Notes: generated by a model from the letters alone, not told the origin. Counted from the stretch's first letter, positions 42,742 to 52,378 are shown. The stretch: 64,000 bases of DNA from Zafaria ginkgonis (GCF_039540195.1 NZ_BAABEO010000017.1:124001-188000); one strand, 5' to 3'. Program-made: numbers and translations.

Positions 42742-43700
42742 CGCAGGCCACAGCCGGTATGCGCCCGCACGCGCTCACGCGGTTCTCCACCGCCGGACTG
42801 CCCGGCGCCCACCGGATCCAACTCTGGGAGGAGCACAACGCCCGTGCCCTGGTGGGGCTGGAGGCCCGCACGCTCACCGGCGACCCGCTGGAAGCCACCG
42901 AGCTGAACCTGCACCTGCCGCGCCTGCAGCTCGCCCAGGTTGCGGGCAACCCGCACCTGGTTGAACGCACCGCCCGGAACATCGCCGAGAGCCCAGCCGA
43001 GGCCGTGGTCGCCTATTTCGCCCTGGAGGGCGAGTGCTTCTTCTACCACCGTGGCGGCTGCGAAACGCTGCGGCCCGGCCAGGCGATCCTGGTCGACGCC
43101 GACCAGCCGTTCCTGCGCGGCTTCTCCCACGGCCTGCGCGAACTGGCGCTCAAGGTTCCGCGCCGCACGTTGAGCGAGGTCACCGGTCGCTCCGGCCTCT
43201 CCAAACCCCTGACCTTTTCCTTTGCCGACCACCAATCCGGCAGCGCGCCTGCCGGGGCACTGGTCGGCTTCCTGGGCAGGGCCATGGCCGGCCAAGCGAC
43301 CGACTGGGATGCCCTGGAGGAGTCCGGCCTGGCGTTGGTAAGGCAGTTGCTGGGCGAGGATTCCGGTCCGGCGGGCCACCTCGCCGCCGCGCGCGCCTTC
43401 ATTGACCGCAACCTCGGCGACCCGCAACTGGCGGCGCGTCGCATCGCCGCGGCCGTCGGCGTCTCCGAACGCCAGCTCTCCCGGATCTTCTCCGCGTCCG
43501 GAACCAGCGTCCCGCAGGCCATCCTGGCGGCCCGCCTGGACGAGGCGCGCCGCCGGATCACCGATCCGGCCGCGGCTTCTCCCTTGGCGGAGATCGCCGG
43601 CCGGCTCGGCTTCGCTTCGCCACCGCACTTCTCCCGCACCTACAAGGAACGCTTCGGGATCTCCCCGGCCGAAGACCGGCGCACCAACACCTCACGCTGA
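42738..43700 (+). CDS. AraC family transcriptional regulator
   Basis: 320 residues, paralogue of the 29268 product: FSTAGLPGAHRIQLWEEHNA at the N-terminus, double HTH at the C-terminus with AAVGVSERQLSRIFSASGTS and FASPPHFSRTYKERFGISP. The ATG overlaps the lysR stop. It directly precedes the rolHMD-like operon, whose leader holds a perfect 8-bp inverted repeat, so it is the most likely regulator of that operon. Known resorcinol clusters of corynebacteria use a TetR protein instead. Confidence 0.88.
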   Translation: MTQATAGMRPHALTRFSTAGLPGAHRIQLWEEHNARALVGLEARTLTGDPLEATELNLHLPRLQLAQVAGNPHLVERTARNIAESPAEAVVAYFALEGECFFYHRGGCETLRPGQAILVDADQPFLRGFSHGLRELALKVPRRTLSEVTGRSGLSKPLTFSFADHQSGSAPAGALVGFLGRAMAGQATDWDALEESGLALVRQLLGEDSGPAGHLAAARAFIDRNLGDPQLAARRIAAAVGVSERQLSRIFSASGTSVPQAILAARLDEARRRITDPAAASPLAEIAGRLGFASPPHFSRTYKERFGISPAEDRRTNTSR

Positions 43701-43861
43701 TCGAACCGTCCGCGCCGGCACCCCCGCGCCTCACGCCACCCTTTCCGGACTCCAGCGGACAAACCGGGCACGAGGCCGGCCACACGGCCCGCTTGCCTGA
43801 AAGCGCCACCGCCTTGCCCCTTTCCGCCGCAATCCGCACAGCAGCCACCGGCCACCACTGT

Positions 43862-43885
43862 GACTTGCCACACTCGAGGCAAGTC
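43862..43885. promoter_or_regulatory. Inverted repeat in the leader of the hydroxyquinol operon
   Basis: GACTTGCC (43862-43869) and GGCAAGTC (43878-43885) are perfect inverted repeats around ACACTCGA, 39 bases before the hydroxylase ATG. Probable regulator site; the 24-bp size also suits a TetR or LacI protein encoded elsewhere. Confidence 0.55.
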
Positions 43886-43923
43886 GTCCGGCACCGCCCG
43901 GCTGCAAGATACGGAGTACAAAC

Positions 43924-45726
43924 ATGGTGGTTTTCAATGACGGGGTCGCGGAGACCCGCACCCCGGACTCGGCCGTCGTCGAGACGGATGTCCTGATCGT
44001 CGGTTCCGGCCCCGCCGGGTCCTCGGCGGCCCTCTTCCTGTCCTCGCTGGGAGTGCCGAACATCATGATCACGAAGTACCGCTGGACCGCGAACACGCCC
44101 CGGGCCCACATCACCAACCAGCGGACCATGGAGATCTTCCGCGACCTGGGCATCGAGGACCAGGTGCTGGCCGAGGCCACCCCGCACGAGCTGATCGGCG
44201 ACACCGTGTTCTGCACCTCGATCGCCGGTGACGAGATCGGCCGGATCCTGAGCTGGGGCAACCACCCGGCCCGCCACGCCGACTACGAACTCGCCTCGCC
44301 ATCGATGAACTGCGACATCCCGCAGACCTACCTGGAACCGATCCTGGTCCGCAACGCCACCCAGCGCGGCACCCAGACCCAGTTCTCCACCGAGTACCTC
44401 TCCCACACCCAGGACGCCCAGGGCGTGGACGTCCGGGTCCTGAACCGGCTGACCGGCACCGAATACACGATCCGGGCCAAGTACCTCATCGGCGCCGACG
44501 GAGCCCGCTCAAAGGTCGCTGCCGACATCGACCTGCCCTACGAGGGCCGGATGGACATCGCCGGCTCGATGAACATCACCTTCAAGGCGGACATCGCCGA
44601 ACTCGTGGGGCACCGCCCGTCCGTCCTCTACTGGGTGGTGCAGCCGGGCTCGAACATCGGCGGCATCGGGGCCGGCCTGGTGCGCATGGTCCGCCCGTGG
44701 AACGAATGGCTGATCGTCTGGGGCTTCGACATCAACGACGAACCGCCGACCGTCACCGAGGAATCCGCCACGCAGATCGTCCGGAACCTGATCGGCGTCC
44801 CGGACCTCGAGGTGGAGATCACCGGCACCTCCCTGTGGGGCAACAACGAGCAGTTCGCCACCCGGATGCAGTCCGGGCGGGTCTTCTGTGCCGGCGACGC
44901 CACCCACAAGCATCCGCCGTCGAACGGGCTCGGCTCCAACACCTCCATCCAGGACTCCTACAACCTGGCCTGGAAGATCGCGGCGGTCCTCAACGGGCAG
45001 GCCGGGGAGCAGCTGCTGGAGACCTACTCCGCCGAGCGGGCGCCGGTGGCCAGGCAGATCGTCACCCGCGCCAACCGGTCAGGCCGCGAATTCGGAAAGC
45101 TGTTCGAGGCCCTGGGCATCGACAAGGCGAAGAGCGCCGAGGAAATGCACGCCCTCATCGAGTCCCGGAAGGACGCGACCCCGGAGGGCGCGGCCAAGCG
45201 TGCCGCGATCAAGGAAGCCATGGAACTGAAGAACTACGAGTTCAATGCGCACGGCGTCGAACTGGGACAGCACTACGAGTCCTCGGCGGTCGCCGGCGAC
45301 GGCACCTCCCGCCCGGCCCCGGCGCGGGATACCGACCTGTACTACGAGCCCACCACGCACCCCGGCGGCCGGCTGCCGCACGCGTGGGTCGGAAACGCCC
45401 GCTCCAAGGTTTCCACCCACGACCTGGCCCCGTACGGCCGCTTCACCCTGCTGACCGGGTCCACCGGCGAGGACTGGGACACCGCGGCCCGCAAGGTCTC
45501 CGACCAGCTCGGCGTGGAGGTCGCCGCCGTGGTCATCGGCCCCGGCCGAGACGTCACCGACCTCTACTTCGACTGGGAACGCCTGCGCGAAGTGGCCGAG
45601 GACGGCGCCGTCCTGGTCCGTCCCGACAAGCACGTCGGCTGGCGCTCCCACAGCCTGCCCGCCGACCCCGAGGCCGCGCTGCGCGGGGCCGTCTCCGCCA
45701 TCCTGAACCGGGAGGACCACGCATGA
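43924..45726 (+). CDS. rolH: FAD-dependent phenol/resorcinol hydroxylase (TfdB type, RolH-like)
   Basis: 600 residues, class A flavin monooxygenase. GSGPAG (27-32), GADGARS (190-196) and GRVFCAGDATH (318-328) are the FAD motifs; RWTANTPRAHITNQRTMEIF and RMVRPWNEWLIVWG are typical of TfdB. It should turn resorcinol or a similar phenol into hydroxyquinol with NAD(P)H and O2; the order hydroxylase, maleylacetate reductase, intradiol dioxygenase is that of rolHMD in Corynebacterium. Substrate is inferred from the neighbours. GGAG precedes the ATG; the stop overlaps the next start. Confidence 0.83.
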   Translation: MVVFNDGVAETRTPDSAVVETDVLIVGSGPAGSSAALFLSSLGVPNIMITKYRWTANTPRAHITNQRTMEIFRDLGIEDQVLAEATPHELIGDTVFCTSIAGDEIGRILSWGNHPARHADYELASPSMNCDIPQTYLEPILVRNATQRGTQTQFSTEYLSHTQDAQGVDVRVLNRLTGTEYTIRAKYLIGADGARSKVAADIDLPYEGRMDIAGSMNITFKADIAELVGHRPSVLYWVVQPGSNIGGIGAGLVRMVRPWNEWLIVWGFDINDEPPTVTEESATQIVRNLIGVPDLEVEITGTSLWGNNEQFATRMQSGRVFCAGDATHKHPPSNGLGSNTSIQDSYNLAWKIAAVLNGQAGEQLLETYSAERAPVARQIVTRANRSGREFGKLFEALGIDKAKSAEEMHALIESRKDATPEGAAKRAAIKEAMELKNYEFNAHGVELGQHYESSAVAGDGTSRPAPARDTDLYYEPTTHPGGRLPHAWVGNARSKVSTHDLAPYGRFTLLTGSTGEDWDTAARKVSDQLGVEVAAVVIGPGRDVTDLYFDWERLREVAEDGAVLVRPDKHVGWRSHSLPADPEAALRGAVSAILNREDHA

Positions 45727-46820
45727 GCCTGGCTTTTGAGCATGTGACGTTGGGGCAGCGGGTGCTGTTCGGCAGCGGGAGGGCCGCGGAGCACCTGGCC
45801 GCGGAAGTCTCCCGGCTCGGCGCCTGGAAGGTGATGCTGATCGCCTCCGAGTTCGAACTCCCCATGGCCCGGCAGGTCGCCTCCCGGATCGAGGTCGCGC
45901 TGGAGCACCACGACGTCGTCATGCACGTGCCGGTCGAGGTCGCCGAGCGCGCCCGGACCGCGGCCACCGACGCCGGGATCGACCTGATCGTCTGCGTGGG
46001 CGGGGGCTCGACGACGGGGCTGGCGAAGGCGGTGGCGATGACCACCGGAACCCCGATCCTCGCCGTGCCCACCACCTACGCGGGGTCCGAGGCCACCAAC
46101 GTCTGGGGCCTGACCGAGGCCGCCCGCAAAACCACCGGGATCGACGACAAGGTCCTGCCCGCCACCGTCATCTACGACGCCGAGCTGACCCTCACCCTGC
46201 CCGTGGAGCTGTCCGTCGCCTCCGGGCTGAACGGGCTGGCCCACTGCGTCGACTCCCTCTGGGGACCGCGCACGGACCCCATCAACGCCGCCCTGGCCGC
46301 CGAGGGCATCCGGGCCCTGGCCCAGGGCCTGCCGCTGGTCAAGCAGGACCCGGCCGGGCCGGAGGGCCGGGAACAGGCGCTCTACGGGGCGTACCTGGCC
46401 GCCGTCGCCTTCGCCTCCGCCGGGTCCGGGATGCACCACAAGATCTGCCACGTGCTCGGAGGCACCTTCAACCTGCCCCACGCCCAAACCCACGCCACCG
46501 TCCTGCCCTACGTGCTCGCCTTCAACGCCCCGCACGCCCCCCAGGCCGAGGCCCGCATCGCCGCCGCGTTCGGCAGCGGCACCGCCCTGCAGGGACTCCA
46601 GGACCTGCGCGCCACGCTCGACGCCCCGCGCGCACTGGCCGACTACGGGTTCACCGAAGAGAACATCGCCGAGGCCGTCGCCGTCGCCCTGCCCGCCATC
46701 CCCGCCACCAACCCCCGCCCGGTCACGGCGGACAACCTGACCGCCCTGCTTGCCGCCGCGCTCACCGGCGCGGACCCCGCCACCCTGACCGAAACGGCCC
46801 TTCAAGGAGCCCAGCGATGA
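45723..46820 (+). CDS. rolM: Maleylacetate reductase
   Basis: 365 residues, iron-alcohol-dehydrogenase superfamily. Nucleotide motif GGGSTTGLAK (93-102), then VPTTYAGSEAT and GMHHKICHVLGG, with LPHAQTHATV completing the active-site histidines (238, 239, 243, 253, 257). It reduces maleylacetate to 3-oxoadipate with NADH. ATGA overlaps on both sides tie it to the hydroxylase and the dioxygenase. Confidence 0.93.
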   Translation: MSLAFEHVTLGQRVLFGSGRAAEHLAAEVSRLGAWKVMLIASEFELPMARQVASRIEVALEHHDVVMHVPVEVAERARTAATDAGIDLIVCVGGGSTTGLAKAVAMTTGTPILAVPTTYAGSEATNVWGLTEAARKTTGIDDKVLPATVIYDAELTLTLPVELSVASGLNGLAHCVDSLWGPRTDPINAALAAEGIRALAQGLPLVKQDPAGPEGREQALYGAYLAAVAFASAGSGMHHKICHVLGGTFNLPHAQTHATVLPYVLAFNAPHAPQAEARIAAAFGSGTALQGLQDLRATLDAPRALADYGFTEENIAEAVAVALPAIPATNPRPVTADNLTALLAAALTGADPATLTETALQGAQR

Positions 46821-47743
46821 ACGAGACCACCCCCGCCGGCACCACCATCAACGGCGTCAGCCCGCAGCAGCGCACCGTCGAGGAAACCCTCACCGCCACC
46901 GTGCTGGCCTCCTTCGACAACTGCGCCGACCCGCGCCTGAAGCAGCTCATGCAGGCCCTGACCCGGCACCTGCACGCGTTCATCCGCGAGGTCCGCCTGA
47001 CCGAGGCCGAATGGGAGACCGCGATCGGGTTCCTCACCGCCGCCGGGCACCTCACCGACGACAAGCGCCAGGAGTTCATCCTGCTCTCGGACGTGCTCGG
47101 AGCCTCCATGATGACCGTGGCCGTGAACAACGAGGCCCACGCCGACGCGACCGAGGCCACCGTGTTCGGGCCCTTCTTCGCCGAGGACGCCCCCGAGATC
47201 CCGATCGGCGGGGACATCGCCGGCAGCGCCACCGGCCAGCCCTGCTGGGTCGAGGGCACCGTCACCGACATCGACGGCCGCCCCGTGCCGAACGCCCGGA
47301 TCGAGGTCTGGGAGGCCGACGACGACGGCTTCTACGACGCCCAGTACACCGACGGGCGCGTCGCGGGACGTGCCCACCTGTTCGCCGACGCCCAGGGCAC
47401 CTACAGCTTCTGGGGCCTGACCCCGACCCCGTACCCGATCCCGCACGACGGTCCCGTCGGCGCGATGCTCGCCTCCGTCGGACGCTCCCCGGTCCGGGCC
47501 TCGCACCTTCACTTCATGGTCACCGCACCGGGACTGCGCACCCTGGTCACCCACATCTTCGTCACCGGCGACCCGCAGCTGGAAATCGGCGATTCCGTGT
47601 TCGGGGTCAAGGACTCCCTCATCAAGGACTTCCACCCCCAGCCCGCCGGCACCCCCACCCCGGACGGACGCGACCTCGCCGGCCAAGACTGGGCCCGCAC
47701 CCGCTTCGACATCGTCCTCGCCCCCGCGAACACGGGTTCCTGA
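46817..47743 (+). CDS. rolD: Hydroxyquinol 1,2-dioxygenase (intradiol)
   Basis: 308 residues. The N-terminal helical linker domain is followed by the intradiol catalytic barrel. Fe(III) ligands are Tyr173 (GFYDAQY), Tyr206 (TPYPIPHDGPVG), His230 and His232 (RASHLHFMV). It cleaves hydroxyquinol between C1 and C2 to maleylacetate, the substrate of the enzyme encoded just upstream. ESVFGVKDSL-type C-terminus, as in hydroxyquinol and not catechol dioxygenases. Last gene before a strong terminator. Confidence 0.9.
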   Translation: MNETTPAGTTINGVSPQQRTVEETLTATVLASFDNCADPRLKQLMQALTRHLHAFIREVRLTEAEWETAIGFLTAAGHLTDDKRQEFILLSDVLGASMMTVAVNNEAHADATEATVFGPFFAEDAPEIPIGGDIAGSATGQPCWVEGTVTDIDGRPVPNARIEVWEADDDGFYDAQYTDGRVAGRAHLFADAQGTYSFWGLTPTPYPIPHDGPVGAMLASVGRSPVRASHLHFMVTAPGLRTLVTHIFVTGDPQLEIGDSVFGVKDSLIKDFHPQPAGTPTPDGRDLAGQDWARTRFDIVLAPANTGS

Positions 47744-47760
47744 CCGCTTCGGCCGCACTC

Positions 47761-47797
47761 GGTTGACGGCGGCGGCGGCCGGCCGCCGCCGTCAACC
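47761..47797. terminator. Strong bidirectional terminator
   Basis: GGTTGACGGCGGCGGC (47761-47776) and GCCGCCGCCGTCAACC (47782-47797) form a perfect 16-bp stem with a 5-base loop, between the convergent dioxygenase and AraC genes; it directly abuts the AraC stop codon. Confidence 0.85.
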
Positions 47798-48784
47798 TCA
47801 GGCGCTCATCCGCGTCCCCAACTGGAGCTGCCGGTACTCGGCCGGCGTCTGCCCGGTGGCACCGCGGAAAACCTGGCTGAAGTGCGAGGCACTGCCGAAG
47901 CCCCACCGGCCGGCGATGGCGGCCACCGGGATCGCCGCCAGGAAGGGGTCCGCCAGGTCCTGCCGGCACCGTTCCAGCCTGCGGGCACGGATCGATGCGG
48001 CAACCGTGTTCCCCGTCCCTTCGTAGAGGGAATGCAACCGGCGGTAGGAAATGAAATGGGCGGCAGCAATCGAGCTGGCATCCAGCGCCGGGTCGGACAG
48101 ATGCTTCTCGATGTAGCCGTCGATCCGCTCCAGCAGCGCCTGCTGCGGATCCAGCTGTGGCCTGGTTCCCGTGGTTTCCAGCTGGGTTTGCACCATGGCG
48201 CCCGCCAGGCCCAGGAGATGGCGCACCGCCGCCCGGCGGCCCTGCAGCCCAATGTCAGGGATGGTGCGGTGGAGGTTGAGCAGGAAGGCACCCACGGCAG
48301 GGGCCAGCCCCGTGTCCGCTTGGATGCGCACCGCCGTGATCTGCTCCAGGTAGCCCTGGGGAATGCCGAGCAGTTCGCGGGGGAAGCGCAGGCTCAGGCT
48401 GCGGTGGTTGGCCTCCGCGAGCACTTCGCCCGGCCGGGCGGCGTCGCACAGCATGAAGTCCCCGGCCTGGAGCTCCTCGGTCCGGCCGTTCTGGGTCATC
48501 CTGCAACTGCCCTCCAGTTGCAGGTTGAGGAACAGGTCCGACCGCGGCTCGGCGGCCACCTGGGCCTCGTCCCTCCGCGCCAGGTGGGAACCGGTGGCAA
48601 TGTGAAGGAAGTCCACCCCTTCATGGGTGAACCGTCGCAGTTCCCCGCGGAACTTCCCGGGCCGGACGGCGTCCACCGCAAAACCGCCAACGATTCCGGT
48701 GACCAGGCTGCGCCACGCGCCGGAACTGCTGGCCGAGTGGTGGACGACGGCGGCCGGGTTATCGGCTTCCATCTCATTCTGCAT
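47798..48784 (-). CDS. AraC family transcriptional regulator (AraC-binding-like domain)
   Basis: 328 residues. Ligand domain with SHLARRDEAQVAAEPRSDLF and QAGDFMLCDAARPGEV; C-terminal HTHs with AAHFISYRRLHSLYEGTGNT and FGSASHFSQVFRGATGQTP. The ATG at 48784 follows GGGGGA by 8 bases; the frame extends 10 codons further without support. It is divergent from the maleylacetate-reductase-like gene at 48977 and is its likely regulator. The 190-base gap has no site I can assign. Confidence 0.87.
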   Translation of the reverse strand: MQNEMEADNPAAVVHHSASSSGAWRSLVTGIVGGFAVDAVRPGKFRGELRRFTHEGVDFLHIATGSHLARRDEAQVAAEPRSDLFLNLQLEGSCRMTQNGRTEELQAGDFMLCDAARPGEVLAEANHRSLSLRFPRELLGIPQGYLEQITAVRIQADTGLAPAVGAFLLNLHRTIPDIGLQGRRAAVRHLLGLAGAMVQTQLETTGTRPQLDPQQALLERIDGYIEKHLSDPALDASSIAAAHFISYRRLHSLYEGTGNTVAASIRARRLERCRQDLADPFLAAIPVAAIAGRWGFGSASHFSQVFRGATGQTPAEYRQLQLGTRMSA

Positions 48785-48976
48785 GTCAAGTTCCCCCGTG
48801 GTGTGGCAGCGCAACCCGGACAGTGCTGCATAAATCCGATACCGATCGGCACATTACCGCAATGCGTGTGACGGCCATCACCACTACCGTTTGTTAAGGC
48901 GCCACAGGGGCGGCAGTGAACGAATTTTGGGGACAACATGCAGCATCTCGCGGGCCCAATGGAGGAAACCCACACC

Positions 48977-50095
48977 ATGATGTTCAGCTACCAGCCACCG
49001 TCTCTCCGCACGACCTTCGCCACCGGCAATGCGGGCGGAGCGCTGCAGCAGACGGCTGGTTCTCTGGGACTTCAACGCATGATGGTCATCACGGAACACG
49101 GGGATGTGCATCTGGCCCGCCACCTGACGGCGGGTCTCGGCAGCGTGGTAGCCGGGATCCACCCCGTGGAGCGGCAACGCTTCGCCGCGGACGCGTCCGC
49201 GACGGCCCGTGGGGCCGCGATCGGGCTCGGCGCCGATTCGCTGGTGGCGGTCGGCTCCGGCGAGGTCATCCAGCTGGCCAGGCTCGCCGCGCAGGCGGCC
49301 GGCCTCCCCCTGGTCGCCGTGCCCACGGACTACTCGGGAACGGAAATGGTCCCGGTCCCCGCCGGCGAGGGCATGGACGGGGCAGCCGGACCGGGCGCCC
49401 TGCCGAAGGCCGTGGTCTACGACGCGCACCTGGTCGGGGACCTGCCGCGGGAGCAGGTGCTCCATGCCGGGCTCCGGAACCTGTCACAGTGCATCGAGGC
49501 CTTCTGGGCCCCGGGAGCCAACCCTGTCACCACGCTGCTCGCGGAGGAAGGGATCCGCAGCATCGCCGCCGGCCTCCGGGACCTGCGTATCTCCAGCCGC
49601 GAGAAGCTGCTCTACGGTGCGCATCTGGCAGGCACCGTGCGGGCGACCGCGGGAACGGGCCTGCTGCACGGCGTCTGCACCACCCTCAGCAGCCGGTTCG
49701 ACCTGCCGCTTGACCAGGTCCACGCGGTCATGCTGCCCCACGTGCTCGGCTTCAGCACCCCTGCCGCGCCGTCCGCGGCGGAGCGGATTGCGGTGGCGCT
49801 CGGGATGCCGGACGATGCCTGGCCTGCGGCGCTGGAGTCCGGCTTCGCCGTGGCCAGCCTGAACCGGCTCTACGAAGACATTGGGGCACCGCACTCCTTC
49901 ACCCAGCTCGGGCTTGGGAAGTGGCATGCGGCGGAGGCCATCGCCGCCGTGGCCGCCACCCGGCCCGCATCCCATCCCCGCAGAATGGACCGGCGCGCGG
50001 CCTCCCGGATCCTGCGCGATGCCTTCCGTCCGGTCAAGGAGACCCTCCTGAGCACCGCGGACCTGAGCCGGCGGCTGGAGGGAATCGCCAGCTAG
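48977..50095 (+). CDS. Maleylacetate-reductase-like protein with altered active site
   Basis: 372 residues, iron-alcohol-dehydrogenase fold like the 45723 product, but the signature residues differ. The nucleotide motif GGGS is AVGSGEVIQLA (91-101), the HHKxCHVLGG segment is GLLHGVCTTLSSR, and PHAxxHA is LPLDQVHA, so three of the five conserved histidines are missing. The product may reduce another keto acid or have lost activity. ATG 48977 follows GGAGGAAA; ATG 48938 with GGGGA is an alternative. Convergent with an SDR gene. Confidence 0.75.
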   Translation: MMFSYQPPSLRTTFATGNAGGALQQTAGSLGLQRMMVITEHGDVHLARHLTAGLGSVVAGIHPVERQRFAADASATARGAAIGLGADSLVAVGSGEVIQLARLAAQAAGLPLVAVPTDYSGTEMVPVPAGEGMDGAAGPGALPKAVVYDAHLVGDLPREQVLHAGLRNLSQCIEAFWAPGANPVTTLLAEEGIRSIAAGLRDLRISSREKLLYGAHLAGTVRATAGTGLLHGVCTTLSSRFDLPLDQVHAVMLPHVLGFSTPAAPSAAERIAVALGMPDDAWPAALESGFAVASLNRLYEDIGAPHSFTQLGLGKWHAAEAIAAVAATRPASHPRRMDRRAASRILRDAFRPVKETLLSTADLSRRLEGIAS

Positions 50096-50131
50096 GCCCC
50101 GCTACCAGAGACTCCGCTCCTCGGCCCCTGC

Positions 50132-50860
50132 TCACATCACGTAGCCTCCGTTTGGCGAGAGGGTCTGTCCGGTGAAGAACGCCGCCTCGTCGCTGGCCAG
50201 GAACAGGACGGTGTTGGCCATCTCCTCGGCCGAGGCCGCCCGGCCCAGCACGCCGAGACCGACGACGGCGGCGCGCAGCGCCGGCTCCTGCGGCAGCATC
50301 GGGGTGTCGGTGGCGCCGGGGGCGACGGCGTTGACGCGGATGTTGTCCTTGGCCAGCAGCGACGCCGTCGCACGGGTCATGCCCAGCACCGCCGCCTTGG
50401 AGGCCGGATAGGGAGCCGGCAGCGGGAAGTTGGCCAGTGCCCCGACGCTGGAGATGTTGATGATCGATCCGCCGCCGGTGCGGCGCATCAGCCGGGCCGC
50501 CGCACGCAGGGCGTAGAAGCTGCCGTAGAGGTTCACCTCGACCACCCGGGCGAAGTCGGCGTCGGTGATGTCCTCGATGTCCGCGGCGGTTCCCGGGATG
50601 CCGGCGGCATTGACCAGCACGTCCACCCGCCCATGGAGGTGCTCCGCCGCCTTGAAGGCCAGGTCCACCTCGGCGCTGCGGGTGACGTCGGCGGCGGCTA
50701 CGGTGGCGTTCTCCACGTCCGCCAGCGCCTCCGCGGTCCGCTCCCGGTCCAGGTCCACGGCGATGACCCGGGCGCCCTCGGCCACGAACCGGCGGACGGT
50801 GGCGTTGCCGATCCCGGAGGCCGCCCCGGTGACCAGCGCAATCTTGTTTTCCAAACGCAT
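50132..50860 (-). CDS. SDR family oxidoreductase
   Basis: 242 residues, classical SDR: TGAASGIG (11-18), NAAG (84-87), Ser138, Tyr151 and Lys155 (YPASK). The C-terminus GQTLSPNGGYVM is typical. GCGAGGACAG lies before the ATG at 50860. It is downstream of the sugar-type ABC operon on the same strand (139-base gap after the binding-protein stop), so it may be its last gene and act on the imported compound. Confidence 0.87.
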   Translation of the reverse strand: MRLENKIALVTGAASGIGNATVRRFVAEGARVIAVDLDRERTAEALADVENATVAAADVTRSAEVDLAFKAAEHLHGRVDVLVNAAGIPGTAADIEDITDADFARVVEVNLYGSFYALRAAARLMRRTGGGSIINISSVGALANFPLPAPYPASKAAVLGMTRATASLLAKDNIRVNAVAPGATDTPMLPQEPALRAAVVGLGVLGRAASAEEMANTVLFLASDEAAFFTGQTLSPNGGYVM

Positions 50861-50999
50861 CTGTCCTCGCCTTTCAGGACCGGGCGCGGCGTGCCGTTGC
50901 ACGCTGCGCCCCAGCCGTCGTCGTTGGGTGAAGGATCAGGCGGCGGTGGCGCCCCCAAGGGTCCCACCGCCGCCGTGTCCGCTGCTGCTTGGTCCGCCG

Positions 51000-52286
51000 C
51001 TACTTCTGGGTGGCGGTGAAGAAGTTGTCCAGGTACGCGGACTCCATCCACGACTCGCCGTCCAGGACCTCCTCCGGGGAGGTGGCGTCGGACCCCGCCG
51101 GCAGGTACTGGTCGATGTTTTCGTTGCTGATCATCGACGGCGTGCGCGTGATGGTGCCGACGGTGAGCCCCTGACCCTGCAGCGTGCGCATCGCGACCTC
51201 GAACATCGCCTTGGCCTGCTGGGTGCCGTTTCCGCCGGTGCCGGCGGATTCGTAGCCCTGCTCCGCCATGTACTTCTTCCAGTAGGCCAGCGAGCCGGCC
51301 GAGGCCCCGCTGTCGGTGATCTTCGGGACCTGGCGCCCGGTCTGTTCGAAGGCCGCGAAGGCCCCGGAGCCCATGACGCCGATCTGCAGGACGGCGTCGA
51401 CGTCGGCGGGGTGGCTGGTCAGGAACTGCAGCACGGCGGACTTGGCCACCGCGGGAATGTAGTTGCCGACCACCTCGCCGACCACGTTGATGTTGGGGCA
51501 CTGCTCGAGGACCGCCTTTTGGGCGTTGTATCCGTACTCGTCGGTGGTCAGTCCCGGCACTCCGCGGACCACCAGGACGTCGCCCGTGCCGCCCAGCTGC
51601 TTGGCGACCTCGGCGGTGGGCTTGGCGACGTTGAGGTAGGTGTTGTCCAGGATGTTGACGGCGTACTTGGAGGGAATGGTGCCCGACAGGGAGACGGTGA
51701 CGATGCCCTGTTCGCCGGCCTCGTTGACGGCGTCCACCATGGCCGCGCCGGAGAGCGGGGTGGTCAGGATGACGTCCACGCCCTCGCGGACCAGCTCCTG
51801 GTAGCCGCGGATCTGCTCGGCGGGCGTCATGGTGGCCGGATCGGGCATGATCCGCTTGACCAGCTCGCCTTCCACCAGTCCTTGGGCCTTGGCTTCGGCG
51901 AAGCTGGCCTCGAGCTGGTCCAGCACCGACTTGCCGAAGGGGTTGGCGATAGGCAGGTAGGACAGGCCCACCTTGATCGGGCCGTCGGCCTTGGGCAGGT
52001 CCTTCCACGGGCTGGCGTAGACCTCCTCGGGGTAGCTGGCGTAGCCGGCCCGGATCTCCGCGGGGAGGGCCGCCACCGCCCCGTCCACGTCCTTGACGTC
52101 GAACTCGGGGACGGTGCCGCAGCTGCCCAGGTCCGCCGCGGGGGCGGCCGCGGCGGACTGCCCGGCGGAGGTGGCGGGGGGCGGGGTGCAGGCGCTGAAC
52201 ATCAGGACCAGCGGCAGGGACAGCGCGGTGACGGCCAGGCGGCCATGGCGGCGCGCGGGGCTGGCGGTGTTGCTGGCTTCAGGCAT
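51000..52286 (-). CDS. Sugar-type ABC transporter substrate-binding lipoprotein (RbsB-like)
   Basis: 428 residues. Signal peptide with lipobox MFSAC; Cys33 is the lipidation site, followed by a Pro/Ala linker. The mature part begins IKVGLSYLPIANPFGKSVLD, as in ribose-type binding proteins, then DVILTTPLSGAAMVDAVNEA and DAVLQIGVMGSGA. It is longer than RbsB (about 300). Captures an unknown ligand, presumably a catabolic substrate and not ribose, since no sugar enzymes are adjacent. AGAAGGGCACC precedes the ATG. Confidence 0.87.
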   Translation of the reverse strand: MPEASNTASPARRHGRLAVTALSLPLVLMFSACTPPPATSAGQSAAAAPAADLGSCGTVPEFDVKDVDGAVAALPAEIRAGYASYPEEVYASPWKDLPKADGPIKVGLSYLPIANPFGKSVLDQLEASFAEAKAQGLVEGELVKRIMPDPATMTPAEQIRGYQELVREGVDVILTTPLSGAAMVDAVNEAGEQGIVTVSLSGTIPSKYAVNILDNTYLNVAKPTAEVAKQLGGTGDVLVVRGVPGLTTDEYGYNAQKAVLEQCPNINVVGEVVGNYIPAVAKSAVLQFLTSHPADVDAVLQIGVMGSGAFAAFEQTGRQVPKITDSGASAGSLAYWKKYMAEQGYESAGTGGNGTQQAKAMFEVAMRTLQGQGLTVGTITRTPSMISNENIDQYLPAGSDATSPEEVLDGESWMESAYLDNFFTATQK

Positions 52287-52378
52287 GGTGCCCTTCTTTC
52301 TTTGTGGTGTTGACCGGCGCGGCCGCGATGCGGTGCCGGGCGAGTGGTGAGAAGTGCTGGAATATGGGGACCGCGGGG

